Assembly: GCF_000252445.1 (NCBI RefSeq)
Contig: NC_017790.1
Coordinates: 2,214,501-2,278,500, forward strand
DNA length: 64,000 nt
Direction of reading: 5' to 3'
Origin: Deinococcus gobiensis I-0
GTDB taxonomy: Bacteria; Deinococcota; Deinococci; Deinococcales; Deinococcaceae
The translations under genes and the position numbers were made by a program. The notes under the pieces are model-generated. The model worked only from the letters and a program-made list of their open reading frames with translations, did not search any database and was not told the DNA's origin. Within the stretch, counting starts at the first letter, position 1, and every line of letters begins with the position of its first letter. Of the stretch, positions 56,534-64,000 are shown one piece after another.

Positions 56534-56955
56534 GCCCCGCTTCCAGCTTCCCCCTGCCCCTGCGGGCGGGGGGACTCTTTCGTTTCCAGCAGCGCGCGGA
56601 GCTGCTCGAAGGCCGCCACGACGCGCGGAAAGCCCAGGTAGGGCACGCAGAAGAGCAGCGCTTCCCGGACCTCCTGCTCGGTCGCCCCGGCCCGCAGCGC
56701 GCCGCGCAGGTGGGTGCGCAGTTCGGGCGGGCTGCCCAGCGAGGTCAGCAGCGCACAGGCCATCAGTTCCCGGGTCTTGAGATCAAGGCCGGGACGCTCG
56801 TACACGGTGTCGTAGGCGAAGTCGCGCACATAGGCCATCAGGTCGGGGTCCAGCGCCGCGAGCCGGGCCAGGATACGGTCTTCCTGCGCGCCGAAGACGG
56901 CCTGCCGCGCGCTGGGCCGCGCCGGCCCCGGGATGGATTCGGGAGAGTCGCTCAT
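56527..56955 (-). CDS. Carboxymuconolactone decarboxylase family protein
   Basis: A 142-residue, all-helical protein. [40 protein letters not shown] and [16 protein letters not shown] are the CMD/AhpD-like pattern. The CxxC of AhpD peroxidases is not present, so a peroxidase role is unlikely; a decarboxylase or lactone-related role is possible. TAGCCT ends 7 nt before the ATG. It overlaps the barrel gene tail to tail. Confidence 0.85.
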   Translation of the reverse strand: MSDSPESIPGPARPSARQAVFGAQEDRILARLAALDPDLMAYVRDFAYDTVYERPGLDLKTRELMACALLTSLGSPPELRTHLRGALRAGATEQEVREALLFCVPYLGFPRVVAAFEQLRALLETKESPRPQGQGEAGSGAQ

Positions 56956-57079
56956 GGGCAGCAGGCTAGAGCAGCGCCGGGCCAGGGCCGCGCCGGGATG
57001 GTGCGGCGGCGCGCCCGGGCGCATACTCCAGGCCGACCCCCAACCCACACAGGCCCGGGCGGCCCCCACAGGAGAACGC

Positions 57080-58360
<1,281 letters not shown>

Positions 58361-58388
58361 GCCGGGCAAAGCGGGCGGGGAACAGAAA

Positions 58389-58429
58389 AGCCCCGGCCCT
58401 CCGAACAGTGCGTTCGGAGGGCCGGGGCT
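58389..58429 (-). terminator. 18-bp terminator of the ompH pair
   Basis: AGCCCCGGCCCTCCGAAC (58389-58406) and its exact inverse (58412-58429) form an 18-bp perfect stem with a 5-nt loop. On the minus strand TTTTCTGTT follows. It is the longest perfect hairpin seen here and may also end the convergent HOT transcript. Confidence 0.9.
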
Positions 58430-58449
58430 GCGCGGCGGATGCCCCCGGC

Positions 58450-58926
58450 TTACTTCTTGAGCGCCTTGAGCACCGCCGGGGTCAGGTCGGTGGCCGAGCT
58501 GTTGGCGTAGACCACCAGTTTGCTGCGGGCGGCGACCTGCTGGTCGAGCACCACGCCGAAACCGCTGCTCTTGGCGACGCTGGCGATGGCCCCGTCGAGC
58601 TTGCTGCTCAGCGGCTTGAAGGCGGCCGAGAGCCGGGTGGCGTAGCCCTTCTGCACGTTGGCGAAGTCCTGCTGCGCCTTTTGCAGGGCGGCGCGGTCGG
58701 CGGCCGCGCGGGTGCGGGTGGCCTTGGCGGCCAGCGTCTGGATGGTCTGCTCGCGCTTGCCCAGGTCGGCGTCCACGTTCTTGCGCAGCGAGAGGTAGGC
58801 GGCGCTGCCGGACATGCCCGCCACGAGCTGCTGCACGTTGACGAAGCCCACGCGGCTGCGCGACTGCTGGGCGTGCGGCACGGTGAGCAGCAGGGCCAGG
58901 GGAAGAAGGATCAGAAAGCGTTTCAT
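58450..58926 (-). CDS. OmpH/Skp-like periplasmic chaperone (copy 1)
   Basis: A 158-residue protein with a signal peptide ([19 protein letters not shown]). [20 protein letters not shown] begins the Skp pattern, followed by a long coiled coil (residues 45-115, [20 protein letters not shown]) and a C-terminal strand set ([20 protein letters not shown]). Skp proteins escort outer-membrane proteins. AAAGGA lies before the ATG. It follows a second ompH-like gene after 76 bp. Confidence 0.85.
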   Translation of the reverse strand: MKRFLILLPLALLLTVPHAQQSRSRVGFVNVQQLVAGMSGSAAYLSLRKNVDADLGKREQTIQTLAAKATRTRAAADRAALQKAQQDFANVQKGYATRLSAAFKPLSSKLDGAIASVAKSSGFGVVLDQQVAARSKLVVYANSSATDLTPAVLKALKK

Positions 58927-58959
58927 GGATGGTCCTTTCGCGCCCCGGCGACACGAACA

Positions 58960-58984
58960 GGCCCCCGTGACGACACCGGGGGCC
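58960..58984 (-). other. Hairpin between the two ompH-like genes
   Basis: GGCCCCC-GTG-ACGA-CAC-C-GGGGGCC (58960-58984) makes a stem of 7 plus 3 pairs with one bulge. No T tract follows on the minus strand. It could partly stop transcription or protect RNA, setting different amounts of the two chaperones. Confidence 0.5.
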
Positions 58985-59002
58985 GGGGGGCGTCGGCCGA
59001 GC

Positions 59003-59491
59003 TTACTTGACGTTCTTCTTGACGGCTTCGGTCACGTCGGTGGCGGTGTCGGCGTAGACCACCAGGCCGCTCTGCTGGGCGATCGAGCGGTCCATGATCA
59101 CGCTGAAGCCGTTGGCCTTGGCGTAGCTCGACAGCGCGGCGTCCACCGAGGTCTCGATGGGGCCGGCCTTGGCCTTCATCTGGTCGTCGTAGGTCTTGAG
59201 CTGCGCGTTGTAGGTGGTCACAAGCTGCGCGCGCTTGTCCTTGTCGGCGGCGGTGGCGGCCGTCCCCTTGGCGTCGATGTCCTTGATCTGCTTGTCGAGC
59301 GTGCCGAGGTCACCCTGGAACTTGGTCTGAAGGGCCTTGACGTCCTTGTCGTTCGGGTGCGCGGCGAACAGCTGGTCCACGTTCACGAAGCCCACCTTCT
59401 GGGGGGTGGTCTGCGCGTGCGGGGCCAGGGTGCCCAGGCCAAACGCGGCAGCGATGGCGAGCGGGGCGAGCGCCTTGGGGGTCATCTTCAT
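59003..59491 (-). CDS. OmpH/Skp-like periplasmic chaperone (copy 2)
   Basis: A 162-residue paralogue of the next gene downstream. Signal peptide ([20 protein letters not shown], cleavage near HAQ), then [19 protein letters not shown], a coiled-coil middle ([36 protein letters not shown]) and [26 protein letters not shown] ends 7 nt before ATG 59491, so transcription is probably leaderless and continues into copy 1. Confidence 0.87.
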   Translation of the reverse strand: MKMTPKALAPLAIAAAFGLGTLAPHAQTTPQKVGFVNVDQLFAAHPNDKDVKALQTKFQGDLGTLDKQIKDIDAKGTAATAADKDKRAQLVTTYNAQLKTYDDQMKAKAGPIETSVDAALSSYAKANGFSVIMDRSIAQQSGLVVYADTATDVTEAVKKNVK

Positions 59492-59633
59492 GGCAGGCAC
59501 CGTAGCACACGCTTTTCTGAGCCGAATGAAGGCTTTTTCGCGCCGTTCACATCTGCCGTCATCTGCCGGTCAGCCCCGGGCGGCCGGGGGCAGGGGGACA
59601 GGTCGCCTCCCCTACAGGCCCTAGACTGGGGCC

Positions 59634-60263
59634 ATGCTCGTACGCGACTGGATGACCGCCGAGCCGGTCACCATTACCCCGGATACGCCCGTCATGGACG
59701 CCCTGAAGATCGTCAAGGAACATCATTTCCGGCGGCTGCCGGTCGTGGAGGGGGGCGAACTCGTCGGCATCACGACCCGCAAGGACCTCAAGGACGCGAT
59801 GCCCAGCAAGGCGACCACCCTGAGCGTCTGGGAGCTGAACTACCTGCTGAGCAAACTGACGGTGGCCGAGATCATGGCCCGGCCCGTAATCACCGCGCAG
59901 GAAGACGAGTATATGGAAGACGCCGCGCTGCGGATGCAGGACCACCACATCGGCGGGCTGCCGGTGCTGGACGCCTCGGGGCGGCTGAGCGGCATCATCA
60001 CGACCATGGACATCCTGCGGGCCTTCACAGGCATCCTGGGCATGAAGGAGGGCGGCCACCGCCTGACCATCGACATGCCCGACGTGCCCGGCAGCCTGGA
60101 GCGCGCCACCCGCGCCGTGCTGCCCAGCAACATCATCAGCGTGGCGAGCTACGACACCGACAGCGCGAGCGGCAACCGGCGCTTCGTGCTGCGCGTGAAC
60201 GGCGACGGCGTGCGCGACGTGCGGCGACGGGTACGCGAGTCGGGCATCACCGTCCTGGACTGA
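59634..60263 (+). CDS. CBS-ACT domain protein (AcuB-like)
   Basis: A 209-residue protein. Two CBS domains (residues 1-60: [41 protein letters not shown]; about 75-135: [40 protein letters not shown]) sense adenine nucleotides, and residues 140-209 are ACT-like ([20 protein letters not shown]). AcuB-type proteins are sensors of cell energy state, with unknown target here. TAGACT ends 6 nt before the ATG. Confidence 0.9.
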   Translation: MLVRDWMTAEPVTITPDTPVMDALKIVKEHHFRRLPVVEGGELVGITTRKDLKDAMPSKATTLSVWELNYLLSKLTVAEIMARPVITAQEDEYMEDAALRMQDHHIGGLPVLDASGRLSGIITTMDILRAFTGILGMKEGGHRLTIDMPDVPGSLERATRAVLPSNIISVASYDTDSASGNRRFVLRVNGDGVRDVRRRVRESGITVLD

Positions 60264-60380
60264 GTACAGGGCTGGACCGACCCACGGGGCGGGAAGAAGT
60301 GGAGAGACGGCGGTCTTGGGCCGCTCTCCCCTTTCGCCACCCGCTCCGGGCTATGACCCGGCCCACTGCCCACTTTCTGC

Positions 60381-61562
60381 CTACTTCAGCGCCTGCCAGG
60401 CCGCCTGCACGGCCACGCCACGCTCGAAACGGTGGCCCAGCGCGGCGAAGGCGTCTTCCAGGATGCCGGCGATGCCCAGGGCGTCGTAGCGGTCGGCGTA
60501 GCCCATCGTCGAGACGCGGAACACGGTGTCCTCGTGCGGGGCCTGTCCGGGCAGGGCGCGCTGGCCCATCGCGGCGAGCTGCGCGGCCACCCGCCGGCCG
60601 GTGAGGGGCGCGGGCGGGGTCAGCACGGCGACGGCGGGGCTGGTGCGCGCGGCCCAGGCCGGGGCCCCCAGGGCGGTCCCGGCGGCGATCAGGGCGTCGG
60701 TCTTGCGGCGCTGCTCGGCCCACAGCACCTCCAGCGGCACGGCGGTCAGGCGCTCCAGGGCGGTGCTCAGGGCGTAGATGAGGTTGATGGCGGGGGTCTG
60801 CGGGGTGTTGCCCGCCTTCTGGCCGGCGAGTTCGCGCGTCATGTCGAGGTAGAAGCCGTGCGGCGTGTCCTTGATCATGCGGGTCTGCACCTCGGGCGAG
60901 AACAGCACGAAGCCCAGGCCGGGCGGGGTCGCGGTGCCCTTCTGGCTGCCCGAGACGATCACGTCCACACCCCAGGCGGCGGGGCGCAGCTCGGCGACGC
61001 CGTAGCTGGTGATGCAGTCGGCGATGACGATCAGGTCGGGGTTGTGCGCCTTGGCCGCCTTGGCGATGGCCTCCAGGTCGTGCAGCGCCCCGGTGCTCGT
61101 CTCGCTGTGGGTGATCAGGAGGGTGTGGGCGTCCCTGGCGGCGTCGGCGACCTCCTGGGGGTCGAGCAGTTCGCCCCAGGGCCGCGCGACGATCTGGGTG
61201 TCGTAGCCGAAGCGCCGAGCCATCTCGCCCCAGCGCTCGCTGAACTTGCCCGCCTGGGCGTTGACCACCTTCGCGCCGGGCGGCGTGGTGCTCACCAGCG
61301 CGCCCTCGAAGGCCCCGGTGCCGCTCGTCGTGGTGATCACGGCGTCGTAGGGGTCGCCCAGCAGCTGCGCGAGCTGCGCGCGGGCCTCCATCAGCTTCTC
61401 GATGCCCTCGGGCGCGCGGTGGTGCATCTGGGGCCGGGCGAGCTGCGCCAGCACGTCGGGCGCGACTTCGACCGGCCCCGGCGCGATCAGGCGGTGACGG
61501 TTCAGGGGCGTGAAGTCGGGCACGCTGGGCGCGGCGGGCCGGGCGGGGGCAACGTCGGTCAT
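60381..61562 (-). CDS. Class V aminotransferase (alanine-glyoxylate/serine-pyruvate type)
   Basis: A 393-residue pyridoxal-phosphate enzyme. Family elements: [55 protein letters not shown], the aspartate in [10 protein letters not shown], and the Schiff-base Lys in [12 protein letters not shown]. It is close to the soluble-hydrogenase small subunit/AGAT group; the donor (serine or alanine) cannot be read. The first 24 residues are a variable extension. TACCCT ends 5 nt before the ATG. Confidence 0.9.
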   Translation of the reverse strand: MTDVAPARPAAPSVPDFTPLNRHRLIAPGPVEVAPDVLAQLARPQMHHRAPEGIEKLMEARAQLAQLLGDPYDAVITTTSGTGAFEGALVSTTPPGAKVVNAQAGKFSERWGEMARRFGYDTQIVARPWGELLDPQEVADAARDAHTLLITHSETSTGALHDLEAIAKAAKAHNPDLIVIADCITSYGVAELRPAAWGVDVIVSGSQKGTATPPGLGFVLFSPEVQTRMIKDTPHGFYLDMTRELAGQKAGNTPQTPAINLIYALSTALERLTAVPLEVLWAEQRRKTDALIAAGTALGAPAWAARTSPAVAVLTPPAPLTGRRVAAQLAAMGQRALPGQAPHEDTVFRVSTMGYADRYDALGIAGILEDAFAALGHRFERGVAVQAAWQALK

Positions 61563-61688
61563 GCCCCAGGGTAGCCGAGGCGGCGGCGCGGCGCGGGGGC
61601 CGGTCTGAACCTCTGTGCCCCGCGCCGCCCCGATACCGGCCATCCGGCGTATTGCCCCCATCTTCCCCGCCGCGCTCTGCTGGGCCGC

Positions 61689-62135
61689 GTGACCGACGCC
61701 CCTGCCCTGCCCGCCGGAGGCTTCAATGCCCAGGTGCCCGAATTCGACGTGTTCGACCTGCCGGCCAGCCTGGACTTCTGGTGCGGGGCGCTGGGTTTCG
61801 GCGTGGCCTACGCGCGCCCCGGCTTCGCATATCTGGAACGGGAGGGCGCGCAGGTCATGCTTCAGGCGATGTCGGGCGAGTGGGACACCGGGCCGCTGGA
61901 ATACCCGCTGGGGCGCGGCCTGAATGTCGAGATCGGCGTGTCCAGCCTGACGCCCATCGTGGAGGCGCTGGTCGGGCGCGGCTGGCCGCTGTTTCGCCCG
62001 GTGCGCGAGCGCTGGCGGGTGACGGGCGACCGCCAGACCGGCAACCGCGAGTTTCTGGTGCAGGACCCCAACGGCTACCTGCTGCGCTTTTCCGAGGCTC
62101 TGGGCGAGCGCCCGGCCGCCAAGAACAGTCCCTGA
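61689..62135 (+). CDS. VOC family protein (bleomycin-resistance-like)
   Basis: A 148-residue protein of two beta-alpha-beta modules: [56 protein letters not shown] and [17 protein letters not shown]. It resembles the drug-binding dimers related to bleomycin resistance proteins more than metal-dependent glyoxalases. Substrate unknown. GTG 61689 is preceded by TCTGCT 7 nt earlier, a variant leaderless box. Confidence 0.83.
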   Translation: MTDAPALPAGGFNAQVPEFDVFDLPASLDFWCGALGFGVAYARPGFAYLEREGAQVMLQAMSGEWDTGPLEYPLGRGLNVEIGVSSLTPIVEALVGRGWPLFRPVRERWRVTGDRQTGNREFLVQDPNGYLLRFSEALGERPAAKNSP

Positions 62136-62142
62136 GCCCCGT

Positions 62143-63231
62143 TCAGCGCGGCGCGATGGGCAGAATCCGCACGCCGCCCTGGCCGTCCCCGCCCAGCAGC
62201 GAGGTGCCGTCGGGGCTGAGGAACTCGGGGTAGCCGTCGGCGATGCGGGTCAGCGTGCCCACCGTGCGGCCCGAGGAGGCGTCGCGCAGTTCCAGCCAGT
62301 CGCGGCCCAGCCCGTCGGTCGCCAGCCCGCGCACGAGCACCCGGCGGCCGTCCATGCTGAAGCCCAGCGTACCTGCCGAGCCGCTCAGGTACGCGGGCGG
62401 CGTGACCTCGCGCCCGGTGGCGAGGCTGACCAGTCGCCCACGCGACCCCAGAAACCCCAGGCTGTCGGGCGAGAAGGTGCCCACCCCCACCCCGCTCAGG
62501 GTGGTTTTGAGGTCGCCGGTCCGGGCGTCGAAGATCCGGGTGCGAATCTGCCCCCGGAACATCGGCGCGAACAGGCGGCTGTCGGGGCTGAACAGCAGGG
62601 CGGCGGGTTCGCTGCGGTTCTCGCTCTGGATGGTGGCGATGCGCTTGCCCGCCTGCCAGTCCCAGAGCTGCGCGTAGCCGTTGCGGTTGCCCGCCGCCAG
62701 CCGCATGCCGTCGCGGCTCAGGGCGAGGCTCTGCGTGCCGTCCAGGCCGCCCGAGCGCACCGTCCAGCCGCCCGGGGCCAGCGGTTGCGGGCCGCGCGTG
62801 GCCCCGCCCTGCACCGTCGAGAGGATGGCGACCCGGCCCTCGCGGGTCTGGGGGTCCGGGGTCAGCGCGGCGGCCAGCCAGCGCCCGTCGCCGCTCAGGG
62901 CCGGGGGCACGCGCAGGTCGGTCTCACTGGGCAACCACAGTTCGCGCCGCAGCTCGCCGGTCGAGGCATCGAGCAGCCGCACGTGCAGCGAATACTGCCC
63001 GCGCACGGCGACCAGCCCGGCCAGGGCCGGAGCGGGGGCCGCCGCTGTGGCCGGGACCGAGGTGGGGGCGGGGACCGGGCTGCCCGGCTGGGCCGCGCCT
63101 CCGGGGGCCGGCGGCGCGGTGTCCTGCGCCACCCCGAGGATGAGCAGGGGATCGGGCGCGATGCGAGTTTCGACCTGGGCGGACGCGACCGTCAGCAGGG
63201 CGGCCAGAACGGTACTGAGCGCGGCTTTCAT
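62143..63231 (-). CDS. Secreted WD40-like beta-propeller protein
   Basis: A 362-residue protein with a signal peptide ([18 protein letters not shown]), a Pro/Ala-rich linker at about 38-70, then propeller-like blades: [20 protein letters not shown] with [27 protein letters not shown] with [25 protein letters not shown] with [15 protein letters not shown]. Partner unknown. TACCTT lies 8 nt before the ATG. It converges with the VOC gene. Confidence 0.8.
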   Translation of the reverse strand: MKAALSTVLAALLTVASAQVETRIAPDPLLILGVAQDTAPPAPGGAAQPGSPVPAPTSVPATAAAPAPALAGLVAVRGQYSLHVRLLDASTGELRRELWLPSETDLRVPPALSGDGRWLAAALTPDPQTREGRVAILSTVQGGATRGPQPLAPGGWTVRSGGLDGTQSLALSRDGMRLAAGNRNGYAQLWDWQAGKRIATIQSENRSEPAALLFSPDSRLFAPMFRGQIRTRIFDARTGDLKTTLSGVGVGTFSPDSLGFLGSRGRLVSLATGREVTPPAYLSGSAGTLGFSMDGRRVLVRGLATDGLGRDWLELRDASSGRTVGTLTRIADGYPEFLSPDGTSLLGGDGQGGVRILPIAPR

Positions 63232-63344
63232 CGGGCCTCAAGGTAGCGGCCCCGGCGGGGCGGCGGGTGTGACGCCCCCCCGCGCCCCCACCCCTGCTCC
63301 TTCTTCCTCCGCGCGCGGAGCCCGGCCAGGGTAGGCTGACAGGC

Positions 63345-63410
63345 ATGTCGCCTCGCCTCGACCGCGCCGACCGCCACCCCTCCTGCCCGGACGCCGGAGG
63401 CGCGCAGTGA
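63345..63410 (+). CDS. Leaderless 21-residue mini-ORF coupled to DUF1304 gene
   Basis: ATG 63345 lies 7 nt after TAGGCT (63332-63337). The frame has 21 codons (MSPRLDRADRHPS..., hydrophilic) and its TGA overlaps the GTG start of the next gene by 4 nt (GTGA). GGAGG inside the mini-ORF is the ribosome site of the next gene. Same design as the mini-ORF before tamB. The peptide may matter only through coupling. Confidence 0.5.
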   Translation: MSPRLDRADRHPSCPDAGGAQ

Positions 63411-63760
63411 CGTTCGTCGCCGGTCTGCTGGTCGCGGCGATCGCGCTGCTGCACGTCTACATCCTGGTGCTGGAGATGTTCCTGTGGACCACCCCGCGCG
63501 CCATGAAGGCCTTCGGAACCACCCCCGAATTCGCGCAGGCGACCCGCGCCCTGGCGGCCAACCAGGGGCTCTACAACGGCTTTCTGGCTGCCGGGCTGCT
63601 GTGGGGCCTGGTGACCGGGTCGGCCCCTGTCCAGCTGTTTTTCCTGGGCTGCGTGGCGGTCGCCGGGGTGTACGGGGCGCTCACGTCCAACCGGCGCATC
63701 CTGTTCATCCAGACGGTGCCGGCGGTCCTGGGCCTCCTGGCCGTCCTGCTGGCCTCCTGA
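63407..63760 (+). CDS. DUF1304 family membrane protein
   Basis: A 117-residue protein with four hydrophobic segments and the family N-terminus, VAAIALLHVYILVLEMFLW followed by TPRAMKAFGTTPEFA and NQGLYNGFLAAGLLWGL. Function unknown. GTG 63407 has GGAGG 8 nt upstream and overlaps the stop of the 21-codon frame. Confidence 0.88.
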   Translation: MTFVAGLLVAAIALLHVYILVLEMFLWTTPRAMKAFGTTPEFAQATRALAANQGLYNGFLAAGLLWGLVTGSAPVQLFFLGCVAVAGVYGALTSNRRILFIQTVPAVLGLLAVLLAS

Positions 63761-63788
63761 GGCCCAGGCGCAGACTGTGGCTCCGGGC

Positions 63789-63804
63789 GCGCCTGCGCAG
63801 GCGC
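63789..63804. repeat. 16-nt perfect palindrome
   Basis: GCGCCTGCGCAGGCGC lies between the DUF1304 gene and the flavoprotein gene, 38-23 nt before the latter's start, directly upstream of its -10 TAGCCT. It may be a protein binding site or a short hairpin ending the DUF1304 mRNA (only TT follows). Confidence 0.5.
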
Positions 63805-63826
63805 TTCATGCTCTAGCCTGGGGCCG

Positions 63827-64000
63827 ATGACCCCTTCCTCGCCGCGAATCCTGATCGTCGGGGGTGTGGCCGCCGGCATGAGCGCGGCGAGCCGTGCCCA
63901 GCGCCAGAACCCGGACGCCCGCATCACCGTGTACGACCGGGGCGACTACGTGAGCTACGGGGCCTGCGGCCTGCCCTACGTGCTGGGCGGCGACGTGGAC
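63827..64000 (+). CDS. FAD-dependent oxidoreductase, CoA-disulfide reductase-like (5' part)
   Basis: The first 58 residues are visible and the frame runs off the right edge. LIVGGVAAGMSAASRAQRQ is the FAD Rossmann motif, and YVSYGACGLPYVLGG carries the single active-site Cys of CoA-disulfide reductase/NADH oxidase enzymes. TAGCCT ends 7 nt before ATG 63827, so leaderless. Confidence 0.85.
   Translation, partial: MTPSSPRILIVGGVAAGMSAASRAQRQNPDARITVYDRGDYVSYGACGLPYVLGGDVD

Overview
This window comes from a very GC-rich bacterium, almost certainly a Deinococcus. Evidence for this: codon third positions are nearly all G or C; RecX, S20, RarA, a tandem pair of glutamate dehydrogenases, DIP1984, RNHCP and CtaG/SCO proteins look Deinococcus-Thermus-like; there is diderm-envelope machinery (a giant TamB, two OmpH/Skp-like chaperones, a small outer-membrane barrel); and a large share of genes have a TANNNT box ending 5-8 nt before the start codon, the hallmark of the leaderless transcripts known from Deinococcus. 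No prophage, insertion sequence, CRISPR array or rRNA was seen. The window reads as chromosomal core.

Layout. 1-6.5 kb: end of an unknown gene, a SARP-type regulator preceded by four phased AACGC repeats, DppA-like D-aminopeptidase, rpsT, recX, tRNA-Pro(CGG), a metallophosphoesterase and a secreted unknown. 6.8-11.7 kb: the two subunits of a 2-oxoacid dehydrogenase E1, then two glutamate dehydrogenase paralogues, the first apparently non-catalytic. 11.8-19.9 kb: small unknowns, a PSD-like protein without catalytic residues, a lipoprotein cyclophilin, Lrp and divergent alanine dehydrogenase, a DUF885 protein, RarA and a broken GNAT gene. 20.2-24.6 kb: DIP1984, the copper operon PCuAC-SCO-CtaG, a LacI-type regulator and a MOSC protein. 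24.8-37.7 kb: a secreted phospholipase D-like protein, a membrane protein coupled to an RNHCP zinc protein, and a 10.1 kb tamB-like gene. 37.8-46.5 kb: an envelope-like unknown, an ABC-F ATPase, tRNA-Val(TAC), an amidase, prephenate dehydratase, and a hydrolase/regulator pair divergent across 30 bp, then YciI and an FCP1-like phosphatase. 46.5-51.2 kb: a SAM-I riboswitch controlling metH-metF. 51.2-64 kb: a DUF4139 operon, a structured 650-bp gene-free stretch, etfBA, an outer-membrane barrel, a hydroxyacid-oxoacid transhydrogenase, two OmpH proteins, a CBS-ACT protein, a class V aminotransferase, VOC and beta-propeller proteins, DUF1304, and the start of a CoA-disulfide-reductase-like flavoprotein.

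How they fit together. Much of the metabolism is amino-acid and one-carbon: Ald, Gdh pair, E1, PheA, aminotransferase, MetH/MetF, Etf and HOT. A second theme is the cell envelope (TamB, Skp-like proteins, barrel, secreted proteins). The most interesting regulatory features are the leaderless promoters, two leaderless mini-ORFs whose stop codons overlap the start of the following gene (tamB and DUF1304), three GGCGCAAT copies between lrp and ald, and the SARP-like direct repeats. All functional statements come from reading motifs by eye; no database search was possible.
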